From the NCBI RefSeq assembly GCF_018691265.1, contig NW_024881296.1, forward strand, positions 7,967,427-8,031,426: a stretch of 64,000 nt of DNA. Reading direction: 5' to 3'. The stretch comes from Tyto alba. Lineage: Eukaryota; Chordata; Aves; Strigiformes; Tytonidae. The translations under genes were made by a program, and so were the position numbers. Positions 1-13,110 of the stretch are shown one piece after another; the first letter of the stretch is position 1, and each line of letters starts with the position of its first letter. The notes beneath the pieces are model-generated. The model ran no database searches. It worked only from the letters and a program-made list of their open reading frames with translations, and had not been told where the DNA came from.

Positions 1-3000
1 ACTGATATTACTGGGCTTTTCAGGATGTTTGCTTTAAAAATGAAGCTGGAGTTCTACTACTGTAACACTGTAAACATCCTTCATTCAGAAGCAGCATTTA
101 AAAGCAGCTGATGAAAAGCAGTTGTGCCCAATTAAATATTCCTAATGATGGGAAGTTGCAAATTTATACTATGGTTTGTCACTGAGCTATAGAGGGGAAG
201 TTAAGCTGGTAAATCTCTAGTTAGACTGAGTGCAGTGGAATGGTCAGGAAAAGATGAATTACGAAAAAGAATTAGATATAATCCTTTGCCATCTGTCTTT
301 ATTTTGCTAACCTACTTGACAGGACAGTACTGAAATCTGTGGTCATTTTTTATCTGCTTCATGTAGCTGAAGAGCATTTTCTGTACAGACTGGAAGTAAA
401 ATGCTCCCCAGTAACAGTTGTCCTTCCCATTTGTTGACCCCATTTGCGCCTTTTTTTTTTTTTTTTAAATTAGGACTTTCCATTCAGCCATAGGCTGCAC
501 CATTCATTTTTGACCTCTCCCCCTTGATAGGTCTCAGAGTTGGGTGGTAAAGAGTAAATAGATTTTATCACTGGCTCTACAGGGGAGCAAAAGGGCTATT
601 AAAATGTACGTAATCCATGCTTCTCCGGATTTCAGCCTGGAAAGCATATGTAGATCTGGAAGAAATGTGACAATTGAGAGAATGTCCATATGGTATCACA
701 GTTTCTCCATAACAGCTTTTGTCTATAGGTCTTCATCTAGCAAATCATGTAAACACAAGCTTACCTCTAAGCACATGCCCGAGTATTTTGCTGCCTCTGG
801 ATTTTAGTGTACAGGGGATTCTATTGATAATGAACCAGATCAGATGATATACTGTAGTGGGGAAAATACTCTAGCTTCTGCATGAAAACTTACCAGCTGC
901 AACTGTGGGAGCCTTTAGTCTTTCTAAAGCCCTGGTGTTATTACTGGGAGTAATAACTTCCTACAGGAAGGTGGATTTTAAAAATTCCCAAATATAACCA
1001 AAGCAAACTACACGGACCCATCTAGCTCTCACTTACTTCCATGGGAATAGAGCAGAATGCCACTTTAATTTGAGGAGGGAGGAGAAAAGAGAGGGTAGGA
1101 GGCAGGGAAGAAGCTTTCACTATTTCCAACTCCTAAGTATTTTTCTTTTCAAATGTGAAGGTTTGCAACTCAGTGTCTTTTCAGAATACAGGGTATGAAG
1201 AACTTTATAGCTCCTTGGCTTCAGAAAATGCAGCACAGGTGAGTAGCTTTTCAGGGATGAGCTATAGTTAATCTGCTGTCTTCTCTGGGAGAATAGAGGT
1301 GGCCCTCTAGGTACAGAGAAGTTATCTTCGGTTTTCAGATCAGTGGAGGAATTGGTCAGGCACTGGTTGAGAACAAGGTTATTTCCTCAGTGGGAAGTCA
1401 GGACGTGAAAGGCCCAGACCACTGCTGCCTTCCGTCTCTCACAGTTTTTTACATCAATGTAAAGCAAGGGAAACCAGGTTTCAAATATTCTCCTTCATCT
1501 TCCATAGTACTTTAGGTTACACTGGTTTAATTGACCTCGCAAGGAAAAAAGCAGGAGTCAGATGTGTCAAGGTGTAATTTTCACATTTTGACTTGTGGAT
1601 TTAACTTCAAAGAACTTCTCCCAAGTTTATTTTTAATTTCCCATTCTAAAAATAAAGACACGGAACAACTTAGGAGTTTGGCTGAGAGCAGCGGCTTTGA
1701 AAGCACAAGGCAAGAAGAAGCTCTAGTGTTTTGAAAACAGCTCCTAATGCTGTTGTCTTTAATGGGGATGGCTAATCTTCCCTGTTTTCTCATGTTCCCA
1801 GTGATTCTCTCCAAGTGGAAGCCTGCCAGTTATTCTGCAATACTCCTGACTCATTCCGACATCATTTAGGGCCTTCTTAATTGATTGCAGCATATCTTCA
1901 AAGTCAGAGGAGGGCTTTTGTTTGATGCTGTAAAAAATTTTCCAAGAGGTTACAATCTCTTTGGTTTTTGTAGTGTACTTCAAAGATAGTGGGATCAAAG
2001 GACAAACCCCCAGATCAGCTAATTTTTCAGAAATACCTCACTTTTACAATTTCATTATAAAGACAGTAGGTGTTTTTTTAAAGTATTTTCCAATTATGAA
2101 TTAATTAATTTACCTTGGCCTTGAAGGTCTACCGTGGGTTCTCTTCCTGCTGTCCATACAGGAATAGTAAAAAAGAGGCATTTATCATATCATCACAACA
2201 TTTCTTTTTTGCTTCACCTCTTAAATCTCAGTCTTGCAAAAAAATTATAATTGTAGTCTTTTACACATTTATGAGGTCTTCCATTAAAATCCATTCAGAC
2301 CATTTTATAGACAATAACGTATGAAGCCTCAAAGCACACAGCTGAGGTATTTATTAACCCATTTTTACACTCACGAAAATGTACCAAAATAATCACAACT
2401 TGACGACCACAATAACTAGTCATCAGCTTTTGGGCAATGGAAACACTTCAGTGGAATTCAGCATTCAGAAGCTGAATCATTTTCTGAAAGTATGGCTTTC
2501 TTCTAGTAGATGCCCAAAAATGGAGGCAACCAAAATAGCTCTCCATCTTTGAGAATGTTGACATTAAGATGTTTTCCTCGACCTCCACCTCCTGTCACTG
2601 CATCTAATTAGTTCTCTTTTTTTATTCAGTGTTGCATAATTCTTGAAACTTCCCACTCCAGAGGCATAACGCTATATTGTAAAACAATTCCTTTCTTCAA
2701 AAAAAAAGATGGCATTTTCCAGAAGCATTTGACCTTAGCCTAGACCCCTTCCAGTTTCCATTGAATTTACTGTATATACGAATGCTGAGCAAAGCTGTTT
2801 CTTTGGAGATCTTGCAATTCTCTTCATGGGAAAATGGTTTTATAATACATGCTCGTATTGAGGTTACATTTGAGTAAGCCCACTCTAGAGATCTCAGACC
2901 ATCTGTGCTTTAAAAAAATGGTGTTTACAGATCATGGTGCAGATTTTTCCTCACAAAAACATTTGGAAAACAGAAGTCAGAGAGAAAACTCTCAACTTCT

Positions 3001-4051
3001 GGTTGGCTCTGCAAGGAGGTTCTCAAACGAATTATCATAAAAGCCTGTTCTAGATTCAGCATCATTACCAGGCCAAAATTCATGTTCCTTCTTTACCTTT
3101 CTGATGAGATCTTCTCACATACCAAAAAGGTCCTAAACGTCCACGTTGATACATAGGTTTTGACACTAAATACATAAATGCTAACTAGTTCCATATTCTG
3201 GACTGTAAGTCATTCTGAAGTGTGCTGTTACTAGGAAAAACAAGTCTAAAAATAGCACTGAGGTGTGTGCATGTTTGACTTTGTGTGTGAAAGGGGAATT
3301 CAGCATTTCTCATCTCTTGATGATTCCGTATAAATATACTCAGTTTATATTATATAAATACTTTCTCCACTTAAACAACATTGAGGCAGATTCATCCTGC
3401 ACTCTTAAGAAAAGAAACATTAGTGTAGCTTCTAATTTGTGGATCACTGTTAATAAAATGTTGCAAGAGATGCTTGGCTAGTCATGGCTTATGATATGAA
3501 GTCCAAGCCAAAATCCTGTTCATGCTGGTATGGAGTAATACTGAGTTAAGAAAGAGTCAGTTAGACACAGGAAATAACCTACTTTTGTCAGTAAAATGTT
3601 CTTCCACTTAAGAAAGAAAAACAACCCAAAATGAATTTCTTTTATACTCACAAAACCAAATTAAACCTTTACTTTCTCTTAAAAAATACCCTCATATCTG
3701 GCAAAAAAATTGGTAAGATATGACATTTCAGTAAGGATTAGCAAATCTTCATCATTCAGAACTTCATAAGTGACAAAATACACCTGAGAGATGAGGGGAA
3801 GGGAGAAGATTAAAAGTAAGTAATCATGGTCTTTAAAAAGAACCTGCCTTTAAGCTCCTGCAATAGCAAAGGAAACCCAGCAGATGGTGGAAGGAGACCA
3901 CAGTGCTAAAGGAGTGCACTTGTCATTTTGTTCCAGTTACAGACATTAGCCCTTAACGGAAGTTACTGCCTTATTATTCATAATGCAATGTAAGTGTTTA
4001 CAACAGATACAGGACCAGAATTATTTTGACTATGCATTTTGTGTCCAAAAA
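1..4051. other. Intergenic, no gene recognised
   Basis: AT-rich unique sequence with a 16-base T run at 451-466 and a purine-rich patch near 1075-1115. Short open frames (under 80 codons) only. No transposon or RNA gene recognised. Confidence 0.5.
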
Positions 4052-4190
4052 TTTAGGTGTGATCCTGTAAGACCGATTTTGACAAACGTGGCAAATGTAT
4101 TCTTTTTAAGTGTGGAGCTGAGTCTTTGTTTTAAAGCCAATTGACATCAATGACAGTAAAAAATTACTTAAGGAATAAAAATACTGGTGA
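4052..4190. mobile_element. Fragment of a palindromic MITE-like amniote repeat
   Basis: GTGTGATCCTGTAAGACC, then TTTTTAAGTGTGGAGCTGAG, then CCAATTGACATCAATGAC and TTACTTAAG follow the order of a known sauropsid repeat type (GATCCTGCAA.. TTTAAGCACGTGAGTA.. CCCATTGACTTCAATGG). Strongly diverged. Confidence 0.4.
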
Positions 4191-4999
4191 CTGGTTTAAT
4201 TTTGCGTCTAATTGTTGTTGGGGAGGGAGTGTATTTTATTTGTCTTTCTCTTTTGGGGGGGAGATGTTTTTGTTTTGCAAGCATTCTGATTTATTGTTCA
4301 GCTGATAGCTGAAGATCATATCTGCATTAACTGAAGATGTACCAAGAAGAAAAAGGCATTACACTTTTCAGCCCATATTTGCTTTCTGCGTGACAAGACC
4401 CTGCAGCATCTTCCTGTCATGAGTGCCAGCAAAGACCTGGAATCCAGCAATGTGTCTGCTGTAATCCTAAGAAATGTACAATTAGGGCCTGACTTCTTGT
4501 TTTAGCTGGTTCAGTCTTTAAATATTCTCTCTCTTTAATTTCTATGTCTGGCTTATGCCATATCAAGATAGTCATTAAGCACCTGAGAGATGATCCAGAT
4601 AAAAGCACCCTGATTTTTCTCTGTAAAAGATCAACCATTATATAAAAAACAGTATCAGTGTTACTACAATTTTGGTGGCACTTTCAGTAACTAAGATGGG
4701 TTTCTGAAATACCAGGACAGAAATGCTGGCAAAGGGGAACCCCTCTTTGCAGTGCTCTGCAGAAGCACTGGGTGACGGGAGGTAGGTCTGAGGTGTCAGT
4801 ATGACACACCTCTTCCTATTCATCATTTTGGCACCTAAATCTGCTGTCCCACAAGCACCACAAGCACTCTTTGGCCTTAGCAGAAGGCCCATAAAAATAC
4901 GTTCTCCAAATAGTTTTCAAACAACTAGGCTTATTTTATTACAGCAGGCTGAAAATAAAAATAAAACTGATGGGAGTTTAGGCCCTTTTCTGATTAGTG

Positions 5000-7437
5000 G
5001 ACATCCTATCATTTTTCTATTCGGGGCCTGTGTGTCCTGCTGATTGAGTCTGATTGACGCTTAAGTGGGCCTATTTTGGTTGGTACTTTTTGCACACTTG
5101 GTGGCCATAGCCAGTGGACGCCCACTGCTCAAGCTTGAAAAGCTTGCCACCAGGTACCCTGACTTTCACAGCCTTCAGAGATGAAGAGCGGTTGCTTATT
5201 CCTGCCCTCAGTGCCGTCCCCTAAAAGGATGTCTTTCTAAGGTGCACTTCCGAGGTCTCCCAGGGCCACCAGGTACCTTTGCAGGGAAGCCACACCAGCC
5301 ACGGCCACCCTGGTGCACCGGGGCCCAGCCGCTCGCTCCCCGCCGCCTCTCTGCCTCTCCCCAGCCTGACGGTTGCCTGCTCCCTGCAGCTCAGCGTTTC
5401 CGTGCTACAGGTTTAGCCCTTTCTCTGTGGCTCTTGTGCTTCTCATCCAACCCTTGCTGAGGTGACATGGTCCTCTGCCTGAGTACCCAAGTCCATGACA
5501 AGTCCCAGCTGGGCGCTTCAGTTTTGTAGATTTGGTCACATTTGAGACCACAGCACTAAACATAAACAGCACAACCTGTGCGAACCTTTAATGACCATTG
5601 TACATGCTCAACATCTGCCTCATTTTATAGATAATGTACCACTTCTTTTTTTTTTTTTCTTTTCTCTATTCACCTCTTTGGGGAGTAAGGCTATTTTCCT
5701 CTGTGTCTGCAGGGGCTATTCTTTCATGCCAGAGTATTGTACTGCCTCGTGTGTACACCTGAACGTGGGTTTGATGTTGGAGTTGGTATATCACTCACTC
5801 GTGATCACAGATGACTGCAATCTGCCTGAGTTCTTCAGCAATGTGTTTTCTGGGGTATTGCATCTATTCCCACAGTCAGTGCTCTTTTTCTTTTGCTTCG
5901 ATCTGTCCTATCAATCAGGTCTGCAGAGTGTGTAATTTACTGCTATCTCTGTGTCTTCTGTGCACAGCAGGTTAATGTATTTGAGGTTTCGTGGAAATAT
6001 GTGTTTACAAATGCTATATTACTTGAGCAAGAACTTATCTGCTCAAGAAAATAGTTTGCATCTCAGAACATGATATGTCCAGAGGAAATAGTCTGACAGG
6101 AATACCTTCTCCTGCTGGTAGTTCTGGGAGGTCTTTATTTCACCACTCATGGGAGGCTTTGGCTTTCATACGTTTCTTCTGTTTGTCTGTGATTCCTTTC
6201 ATTGTTGCTAGTCACAGTAATGATGCCACTGCTCAAGGCATCAGAAGATGGAAAAAGATTGATCCAGGCTTTCTGTGATACTGTTTCTCCATTCAGAAAC
6301 AGAGATGCTATGTATTTTCTTTGTGTTCTTCAGCATTAATAAAATTTCAGGTTTTTCAGTGCTAATTTGGCTTTGCCATTTGGTGGCGATGCTGTGGTGA
6401 TGATCGAAGTGAGGATGGATTGCAAGCAAACAGACCTGTGTTTCCACTGCATGGGATATTCTGCCCACTAAAGTATTTCATTGCTTTAAACTCATCCACT
6501 GACCAGGAGCCTGAGGAACAGCCTAAATAGCTGGATTTGGGGTGGGGAGGCACATTCCTGTTCTCCCCATCAGTGGTGGGAAGAGCAGTATGTTTCCCCT
6601 TCTTCTTGACTGGTTGGCCTATACATGCCACAACAGACCATCAGAGATGTTGGCTAGCATCTGTCATATCTGGCCAAGACAGAGTATTACTGTCTTCCTC
6701 TGCACAGATTGCGGCTCCAGCGGAGAGCTGGGTGATTCCCAAAGAAAGTGTCCATTCCCCAAAGTCTGGGTATTGTGATTTCCTGTACATTCATTGTGTC
6801 TCAGTAGATCCAGTACTCTTGAAAATGGGGACATTTTGCTCTGTTTTCTAGCCTTTCCAACAGAAAAAAAATGGAGATCACCACATGATGTCTTCCATAT
6901 ATATTAAGTGGTGAACTTGTCTTGACTGAGGCTTTCTGTGTCTTTACATTGTTTCTGTCAGATTCGCATTCAGCTGCCATATTTTTGGGTTGTATACAGT
7001 GGCAGCTATAACCATGTCAGCCTTTTTTTTCATTTTGGATACCTAAAACTTAGCGCGAATGCTTCAGAAGCATGTGCTGTAGGTGATGTGGGGCTGCCAG
7101 CAGCAATCTAAAATGCTTGCCAATAGTTTATGACCGGTCTCTGCTCAAGTGGTTTCCTATTCATGATTACACTGACTTGTAGATATTATTGAATTGTAGA
7201 CCTTCCACTCATAGATATTATTGAAAGATTTAGTTTTCTGTTTGGATGCATCTCTGTTCTGTTGAAGATACTAAAATTGAGCTATGGGTTAGTAAGTGGA
7301 ATCTGTCTTTTTCCAAGAGGTAGCACTCTTCATTAGCAATATGTTATTTATCTGCCTGTTTACTAAAGGTGGGATAATTAAGTGCCTGCTCTTTCACACA
7401 TGTGATAGTTGCATCCTGTGATGATACCAGTTGTCCA
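5000..7437. other. Intergenic, no gene recognised
   Basis: A GC-rich patch at about 5240-5400 is followed by T-rich sequence with a T run at 5645-5658. The 114-codon open frame at 5591-5935 is rich in Phe because of the T bias and is not recognised. Confidence 0.5.
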
Positions 7438-7520
7438 TATTGCATCCTTATTCAGGATCTATATCAATGACTTGCACGTGTGTGAAAACTGAGGAAGAAA
7501 AGTTGTCAGATAGGTTACAA
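7438..7520 (+). pseudogene. Possible remnant of a CR1-type reverse transcriptase
   Basis: The plus-frame reading LFRIYINDL at about 7448-7474 resembles the LFNIFINDI block of CR1 reverse transcriptase, and sequence 25-50 bases later loosely resembles the KFADDTKL block with substitutions. There is an in-frame stop between them. The match is short and may be chance. Confidence 0.2.
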
Positions 7521-9964
7521 ATCCCAACAGACTCTGGATGAAATTTGTGCATCTGAGAGTAGGAAGCTGCTGTATTGCTCTAGATTGCTGAGGTCAGTCC
7601 CGGCCCTTGGGAGATCAACAGATGTCTCATACAGGGTACTGCAAACAATCCCAACACCATTGTTGTCTTATTCAGCTCTAGATCTATTCCCTGACTCTTT
7701 CTAACTGACAGATGAAGACGGGATCATGATGTATCACAGCTTCTGCCACATGACCTCTGCTTCCATCTCCAGAACATCATCAGCCATTACACTGATGCCT
7801 CGGAGTCCTTTTAATACATCTTGCTGACAGCGCTGATGCTCTCTCACCTCACCTCTGATCCCAGTGGTGCTCTCAACTATTTGCATCTGCTCTTTTCCTG
7901 GATCCGGTGAGGTAGTTTCTTTCCTTATCCAACAAGTCTTGTCAATACCCCATGTACCATGAATATTACCAAGCTGGATATTTCCTCACTTGTAGCCATT
8001 CAGTTGAACACTCTTTGAGTGCTTGTTGAAGTTACTTTAGTCTTCAGAAGGGAGTAGGATTTCTGGCTTCTCAGCATCCATTCTGTTTATGTGATTTGTG
8101 GTAGCCCCTGACATTAGTTAAAGATGTCTTCCTTTTCTGTTCCCTCTACTGCTCCAATTATTTTTTCCTTTTATGCTGTAGTGATTCCGGGAGGCATCAG
8201 TTGTAAAGATGGAAATAGATGAAGGCAACTGTATGCCTGGAAGACATCCTTCCCTTCAAACACTTCTTGATATGCCTCCTAACAGCTTCATTACAGGGAT
8301 GCTAGTGAATATTGCCAGCTCAGCACATATAATATTTTTAAAAATTTGTTCTGCTTGCATTGCCTATGTGAATTGTTTGCTTCAAACTCAGAGCTCTTGT
8401 GTAGTGACGAATTCACTGGGTACAGTTGAAAGCACAGGATTTGGTGTTGCCAGCATCAAATATTTGACTTGCAATCTACTCTGCCTGATGGCATGGGGTC
8501 ATTGCATTGCTTTAATTCAGCTTTGCATAGTTATAATTCCTTTCCCTCCTTGGCATAGCTCTAAGGAAGCCTTTGCAATCTAGCACATTTTGTAATGTCC
8601 TACTGTCTCCCGAGCATTCATTCTCCTAACTAAGTGCTGCTGCTGTCTCTTGGCACATAGCTCAGAGTTTTATTTTTGCCCTTTTGCACCATATTAACGT
8701 CATCACTGTGCAAACTTTCCTATCCTGTGCACATTTTTCTCACAGCACTAAAGGTCTTCCCTGATGTTCTCTGCTTCATATTCATGCATTTGCTTTTGAT
8801 ATTATTTTATGCTCCTCAGTTCTATCTTCTGAGCTGGGTCCACCCCACCTATGCTCCACTTTTGGCTGGGTGCTTTTGCAACAGCTTTAGACACCCCTGT
8901 AGTTTACTAGCAGTGAGGACAGGTTTTCTTTCAGCAGTCTCATTGTACTCTTTTCCCACTTACGAATCTACCACTAATTACTTCAGGTTTTAAGATTGCA
9001 TACTCGCATGAGTCAGCCATTTTCTGCACAGTTTGGCAGCATACCAGTCTATTGTTTCTCCAGCTTCTTGATTACACAACTGTGGGGCAGATACCTTCTC
9101 TATGTGTCATTTTTCTGAAGACTGGAAATGCTTCTGAGACATTTCTAGGATTTTGCATGGGGTTCTTCCAGTCTGCAGTTGGTATACATCCAGATGCTGC
9201 AGAAGCACGTGGGAGCCATCACCCAGTACAGCTAGCAGCATGAATGGGCTTATTTTTGCTTCCTGTTTACCCAGCCCCATGGCAATGGGTTGTATTTCCC
9301 ATGTGACTCTGAGGAACGGCTAGCAGGGCTACTGCTGATACTTCCTCTTTCATTTTCCGCAGCTTTGGGATAGGAACCTGGTGTGAACCCATGATGTCTT
9401 CTTTGTACTTCTGTGATTTGGGGAAGTGTAGGGTTGACTCTATTTTCCATTCTTCATAGCTGCCTATGACACAAGCCTGCCTAATCTCTTTTAACACCAT
9501 ATCCAATGTCCATACGGGCACTGAATATGAACCTGACACAGAGAACCAGGGAGCCGCTGCCGGTTGCTGCTCTCTGTCTTCTCCCCTTTTCCTCCTCCTC
9601 TGGGAATGCTGCACTGATAAGGAGCTCCCCTGCTTTCCAGCAGAATTATCTCCTCTTCTGGAGCTCACACAGCCCACAGCCCATCCAAAAAGGAAATTGC
9701 CAGCTCCTCCTCTGTGGTGCTAGGACAAGCTCTAAACAGTCAACCAGGGAAGGACTGCTGTAATGGAGACTGTGGATTTTGTACAGGAGTCAAAGCAAGA
9801 GACAGCTGTGCAGCCTGAAAGATGATCAGAAGATAAAATGGCAAAGGCTGAATTTCTAAAGCCATTCTAATGCCAATTAGAAGTCTGAAATCTTCCTGGC
9901 TTGCCCTGCCCCAGAAATACAGATCAAATCATGCACTGAGTTGTTCCCACAAAAGGAACTGAAA
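7521..9964. other. Intergenic, no gene recognised
   Basis: T-rich on plus with several open frames up to about 135 codons. None shows a recognisable domain. Confidence 0.5.
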
Positions 9965-10058
9965 ATTCAATAGGTCAGATTGTCAGCTAGATTAAGTCCA
10001 CTGACTCCAGGGGAACTACTCCACTCTCTGTCACCAGAGAACCTGGCCCCATGACCAT
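9965..10058. mobile_element. Palindromic MITE-like amniote repeat
   Basis: AGGTCAGATTGTCAGCTAGA at the start and CAGAGAACCTGGCCCCATGA at the end are degenerate inverted ends, around a centre reading CCACTGACTCCAGGGGAACT. Same type as the copy 1.1 kb to the right, and more eroded. Confidence 0.45.
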
Positions 10059-11129
10059 GAGCTGCAGATTTTCCACATGGCTGTTTCCCTGGGACTTGCA
10101 TCATCGCCCTGCACAACAAGGAGAGTCCAAGGTCCCAGTGTAGGAGGATTTTTAAGGAAGCAAAGCAAGAGACCCAAAAAAAGCTCAAGTTCATGTTGTG
10201 CCTTCATAATACCACCTGGTTTAGTAGACTTGTGGATCAATATCTTCCCACATCCTCAGGTGCCATGTGATTGGTGCCAGATCTCAGTGCTGAGTCCTTC
10301 ACACACAGCAGAACTGGAGGAAGTCAAGGACCCACAGAGCTAGCTGTGCTAGCTAATCGCATCCCATCTATGATGCAGGATCAGGGTACAGATAAAGAAG
10401 GCCTTAAAAGCATTAGTTTCCCTTACTGCTGTCTCCTAACCTGCTGTTCATTCAAACCATAAAATAACATGTAGGATTTCTAGGATGAGCAATGCCAAGG
10501 GAAATGAGTTATAGAAATTCTGCCTGAAATTCCCAGAGCATGACATTTGCCCCTAGGCAGAGAGCCTGCAGACAGTTCTGTGCACCAATTAATAGGTGTT
10601 AAGTCACCCATTCAGCCTCATGTGGGCTGCTCCATCAGTGAGATTCAGCTAAAAATCACAGTCAGGAAGAAGAATTTCAGTGCTGCTCTGAAGAATGATC
10701 ATTACCTAACACATCTCTCCTTGCAAAGGCATGAATTCAGTGATTTACTAGTTCTTTCCCATTACTGACTACTGTGATCTTATTTTCTGTGTATCATATT
10801 AACAAAATAAGAGCTTTGGTGTGATCCCTTCCTCTCCCCTGCTGTCACCCTGAACTTTTTATGCGAGGACTGAAAATCTAAACTGTTAGTTTTAAAATTG
10901 TCAGGACAGCAGGGGGAAAAACTCTTAAAAATGAGTTACTAATTATTAATGTGAATGCTTTTCACATCCATCTCCTACTAACTATCTCAATGGAATGATT
11001 CAGTTGAACATCGCACAGTGAGAAGATCCATTTGTCATACTTCTTTAATTTTTTATCCATTTGTAAAGCATCCCAAAACCTTGCCAGCAATAAAACAGCA
11101 AAGAAATTGCCCAAGGCATCCTCTTAAAG

Positions 11130-11243
11130 AAGCAGTATGGGCTGGGTTCTGTTCTGCCACAGATTAGTCTAAATCAGTAGTTATTCCATGATGTCAGTGA
11201 AACTGAACTGCCGAAATGCAGAGGCGAATCTGGCCCCATGATC
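11130..11243. mobile_element. Palindromic MITE-like amniote repeat
   Basis: The segment opens GGGCTGGGTTCTGTTCTGCC, passes through GATTAGTCTAAATCAG and the central CATGATGTCAGTGAAACTG, and closes with GGCGAATCTGGCCCCATGAT, an imperfect inverted copy of the opening. This is the plan of the old non-coding terminal-inverted repeats common in sauropsid genomes. The family name is not assigned. Confidence 0.5.
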
Positions 11244-13060
11244 TAATTCTGTGATGAAATTGCTAGTGTAAATAATGACTGTTGCTGTTCAGCTCTTTCC
11301 CCCCAATCCCCAAAGTACTTTAATGAATAATGAATTTTATGAATAAGCTTTAATGAATGACTGAATACATTTTAATGGCCAAACTAAGAAGATTGTAAGT
11401 TAGAACACTTTCCTTCACACTTTCCTCTCCTCCTATAGCCCTGCTGCCTTCCTTTGCTTCCTTGAACCAGAGAATTGACCCTTTAAACTACCTGTCAATC
11501 ACACATACAATTACCACATCCTGGCAGGGATTATCAAACAGCAAAAGTGGCTGGTTTATAATTCCAGGAAAGATGTTCCATATTTGTTTTAAACATCTAA
11601 CTTATGTTCCAAAATGCAAGTGTTGAAACAGAACAAACCTTTAAGTACTTAGTCCTTCCTTTCCTTCCCCACCCCGAGATTAAAATCCATTCATTTCAAT
11701 CAAGTCATTCGGAGGAAGGCTGTAAAATGAGTGACATAATTAGCCACTTAATATAGTGCATATGGAATTTTAATTCCAGCTGAAAATCAGAGATGCTTTT
11801 CTAAAGCTGTTCACTGACAAAAAAAAAAAAAAATAAAATTAGTGGTATTTGAAGACAGCTAACACTTTTCAGTTTAGTGCTAGTTTTTTGTTTGGGTTCC
11901 CTAGTACTCTAAGCATTACCAGATAAACCTTCCTGACTTCCATCAGAAGGGTAACAAATACACCATTACAGATGGAAGAAGTCAGGAAGACAGTGGGACT
12001 AAGGACCCAGTTTTGCCAGGTTACAATGCAGTGACAAAGAACAAAGTGAGTGCTCCTCTTACTGAATACTACGGGAACTGGTTTTGGGACAGTTTTCTGA
12101 AATGCCTTCTGAGTGGCTCAAGCACAACATTCAAAAATGGAGGCACCTCCAATCAGTCTGTACTTCTGAAAATACTCAGTCATACACCCAAAGTCATATG
12201 AATAACGTGTATCTGATCCGGCAGCAGTTCTAACCAAACACCTTCTGATCAAAGCAATGGGATTTTATGGGTGCAGCTTAAAAATTAGTCAAAATAAACA
12301 AATAAAACACCCCTTACAGATGAGCTAGAAGGCAACTGGGCAGTTTGCTATCTGATGAACTTGACTGTCTCTGTAACCAGTCCACCCTGTTCAATCCTGC
12401 TGTCCACTCATTTCTGTCCTGCTTGTATTGACGTATTCTGCAGGCTTATAACCATGTTACTGAGTCAGGTAACACTAAAAGATGACCCATTAGGCAGTTA
12501 GATTAAACAGGAGACACTAAACAGCAGATAATAGCCAAAGGGTAGGGAATGAAGACAAGTCAACATTACTCAAGGGGTTAGAAAGATGTTCCAAAATGTA
12601 ATCTCGGTGTTCATTTCGTTGAGTAAATACATAGTCAGTGCCCATTTGCACAAGCCTTGATCACATGAAGTAATCATTTCTGTGGAAAAAAGCCACATTC
12701 TGCCAGCATGGATTCTGTGTAACAAAATACACTACTTCACATGCGCTCCTCCCAGGCTTCGGGAGCAATTTCATTTACCTGCATTACTTTCACTGCCCAC
12801 TGATTGCTCTCAGATCCATATGTCCATACCACAGGGAATGCAGCAGGAAGTGGAATGGAAAAAAAGGCCCAAGAAAACACTGGAGACAGAGGGAGAGGTT
12901 AAAAAACCATGTGTTTAAAGTGTTGAAATCCCCCGGCATTGACCTACACCCCAGATTACCTCAACTGTACTCTCTTTTTCCATTTTTTTTTTCTTTTTGT
13001 GAAAACCAAAACAACCATATTAAAAATATACTTATCAGTATAAATCTATATTAGTTCTGT
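11244..13060. other. Intergenic, no gene recognised
   Basis: AT-rich unique sequence with a short TAATGAAT-type tandem motif at 11320-11372 and an A run at 11820-11833. No gene recognised. Confidence 0.5.
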
Positions 13061-13110
13061 TCTTTTTTTGGTTGTTTGTTTTTTGTTTGTTTTGTGTTTG
13101 TTTTTGCTTT
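13061..13110. repeat. (TTTG)n-like low complexity
   Basis: T-rich run with interspersed G, mostly TTTG and TTTTG units. Confidence 0.75.

Noticed and set aside
5591..5935. 114-codon open frame with hydrophobic stretches resembling membrane segments
   Set aside because: Phe-rich parts come from T-rich DNA. No signal of a real membrane protein, and no homology recognised.
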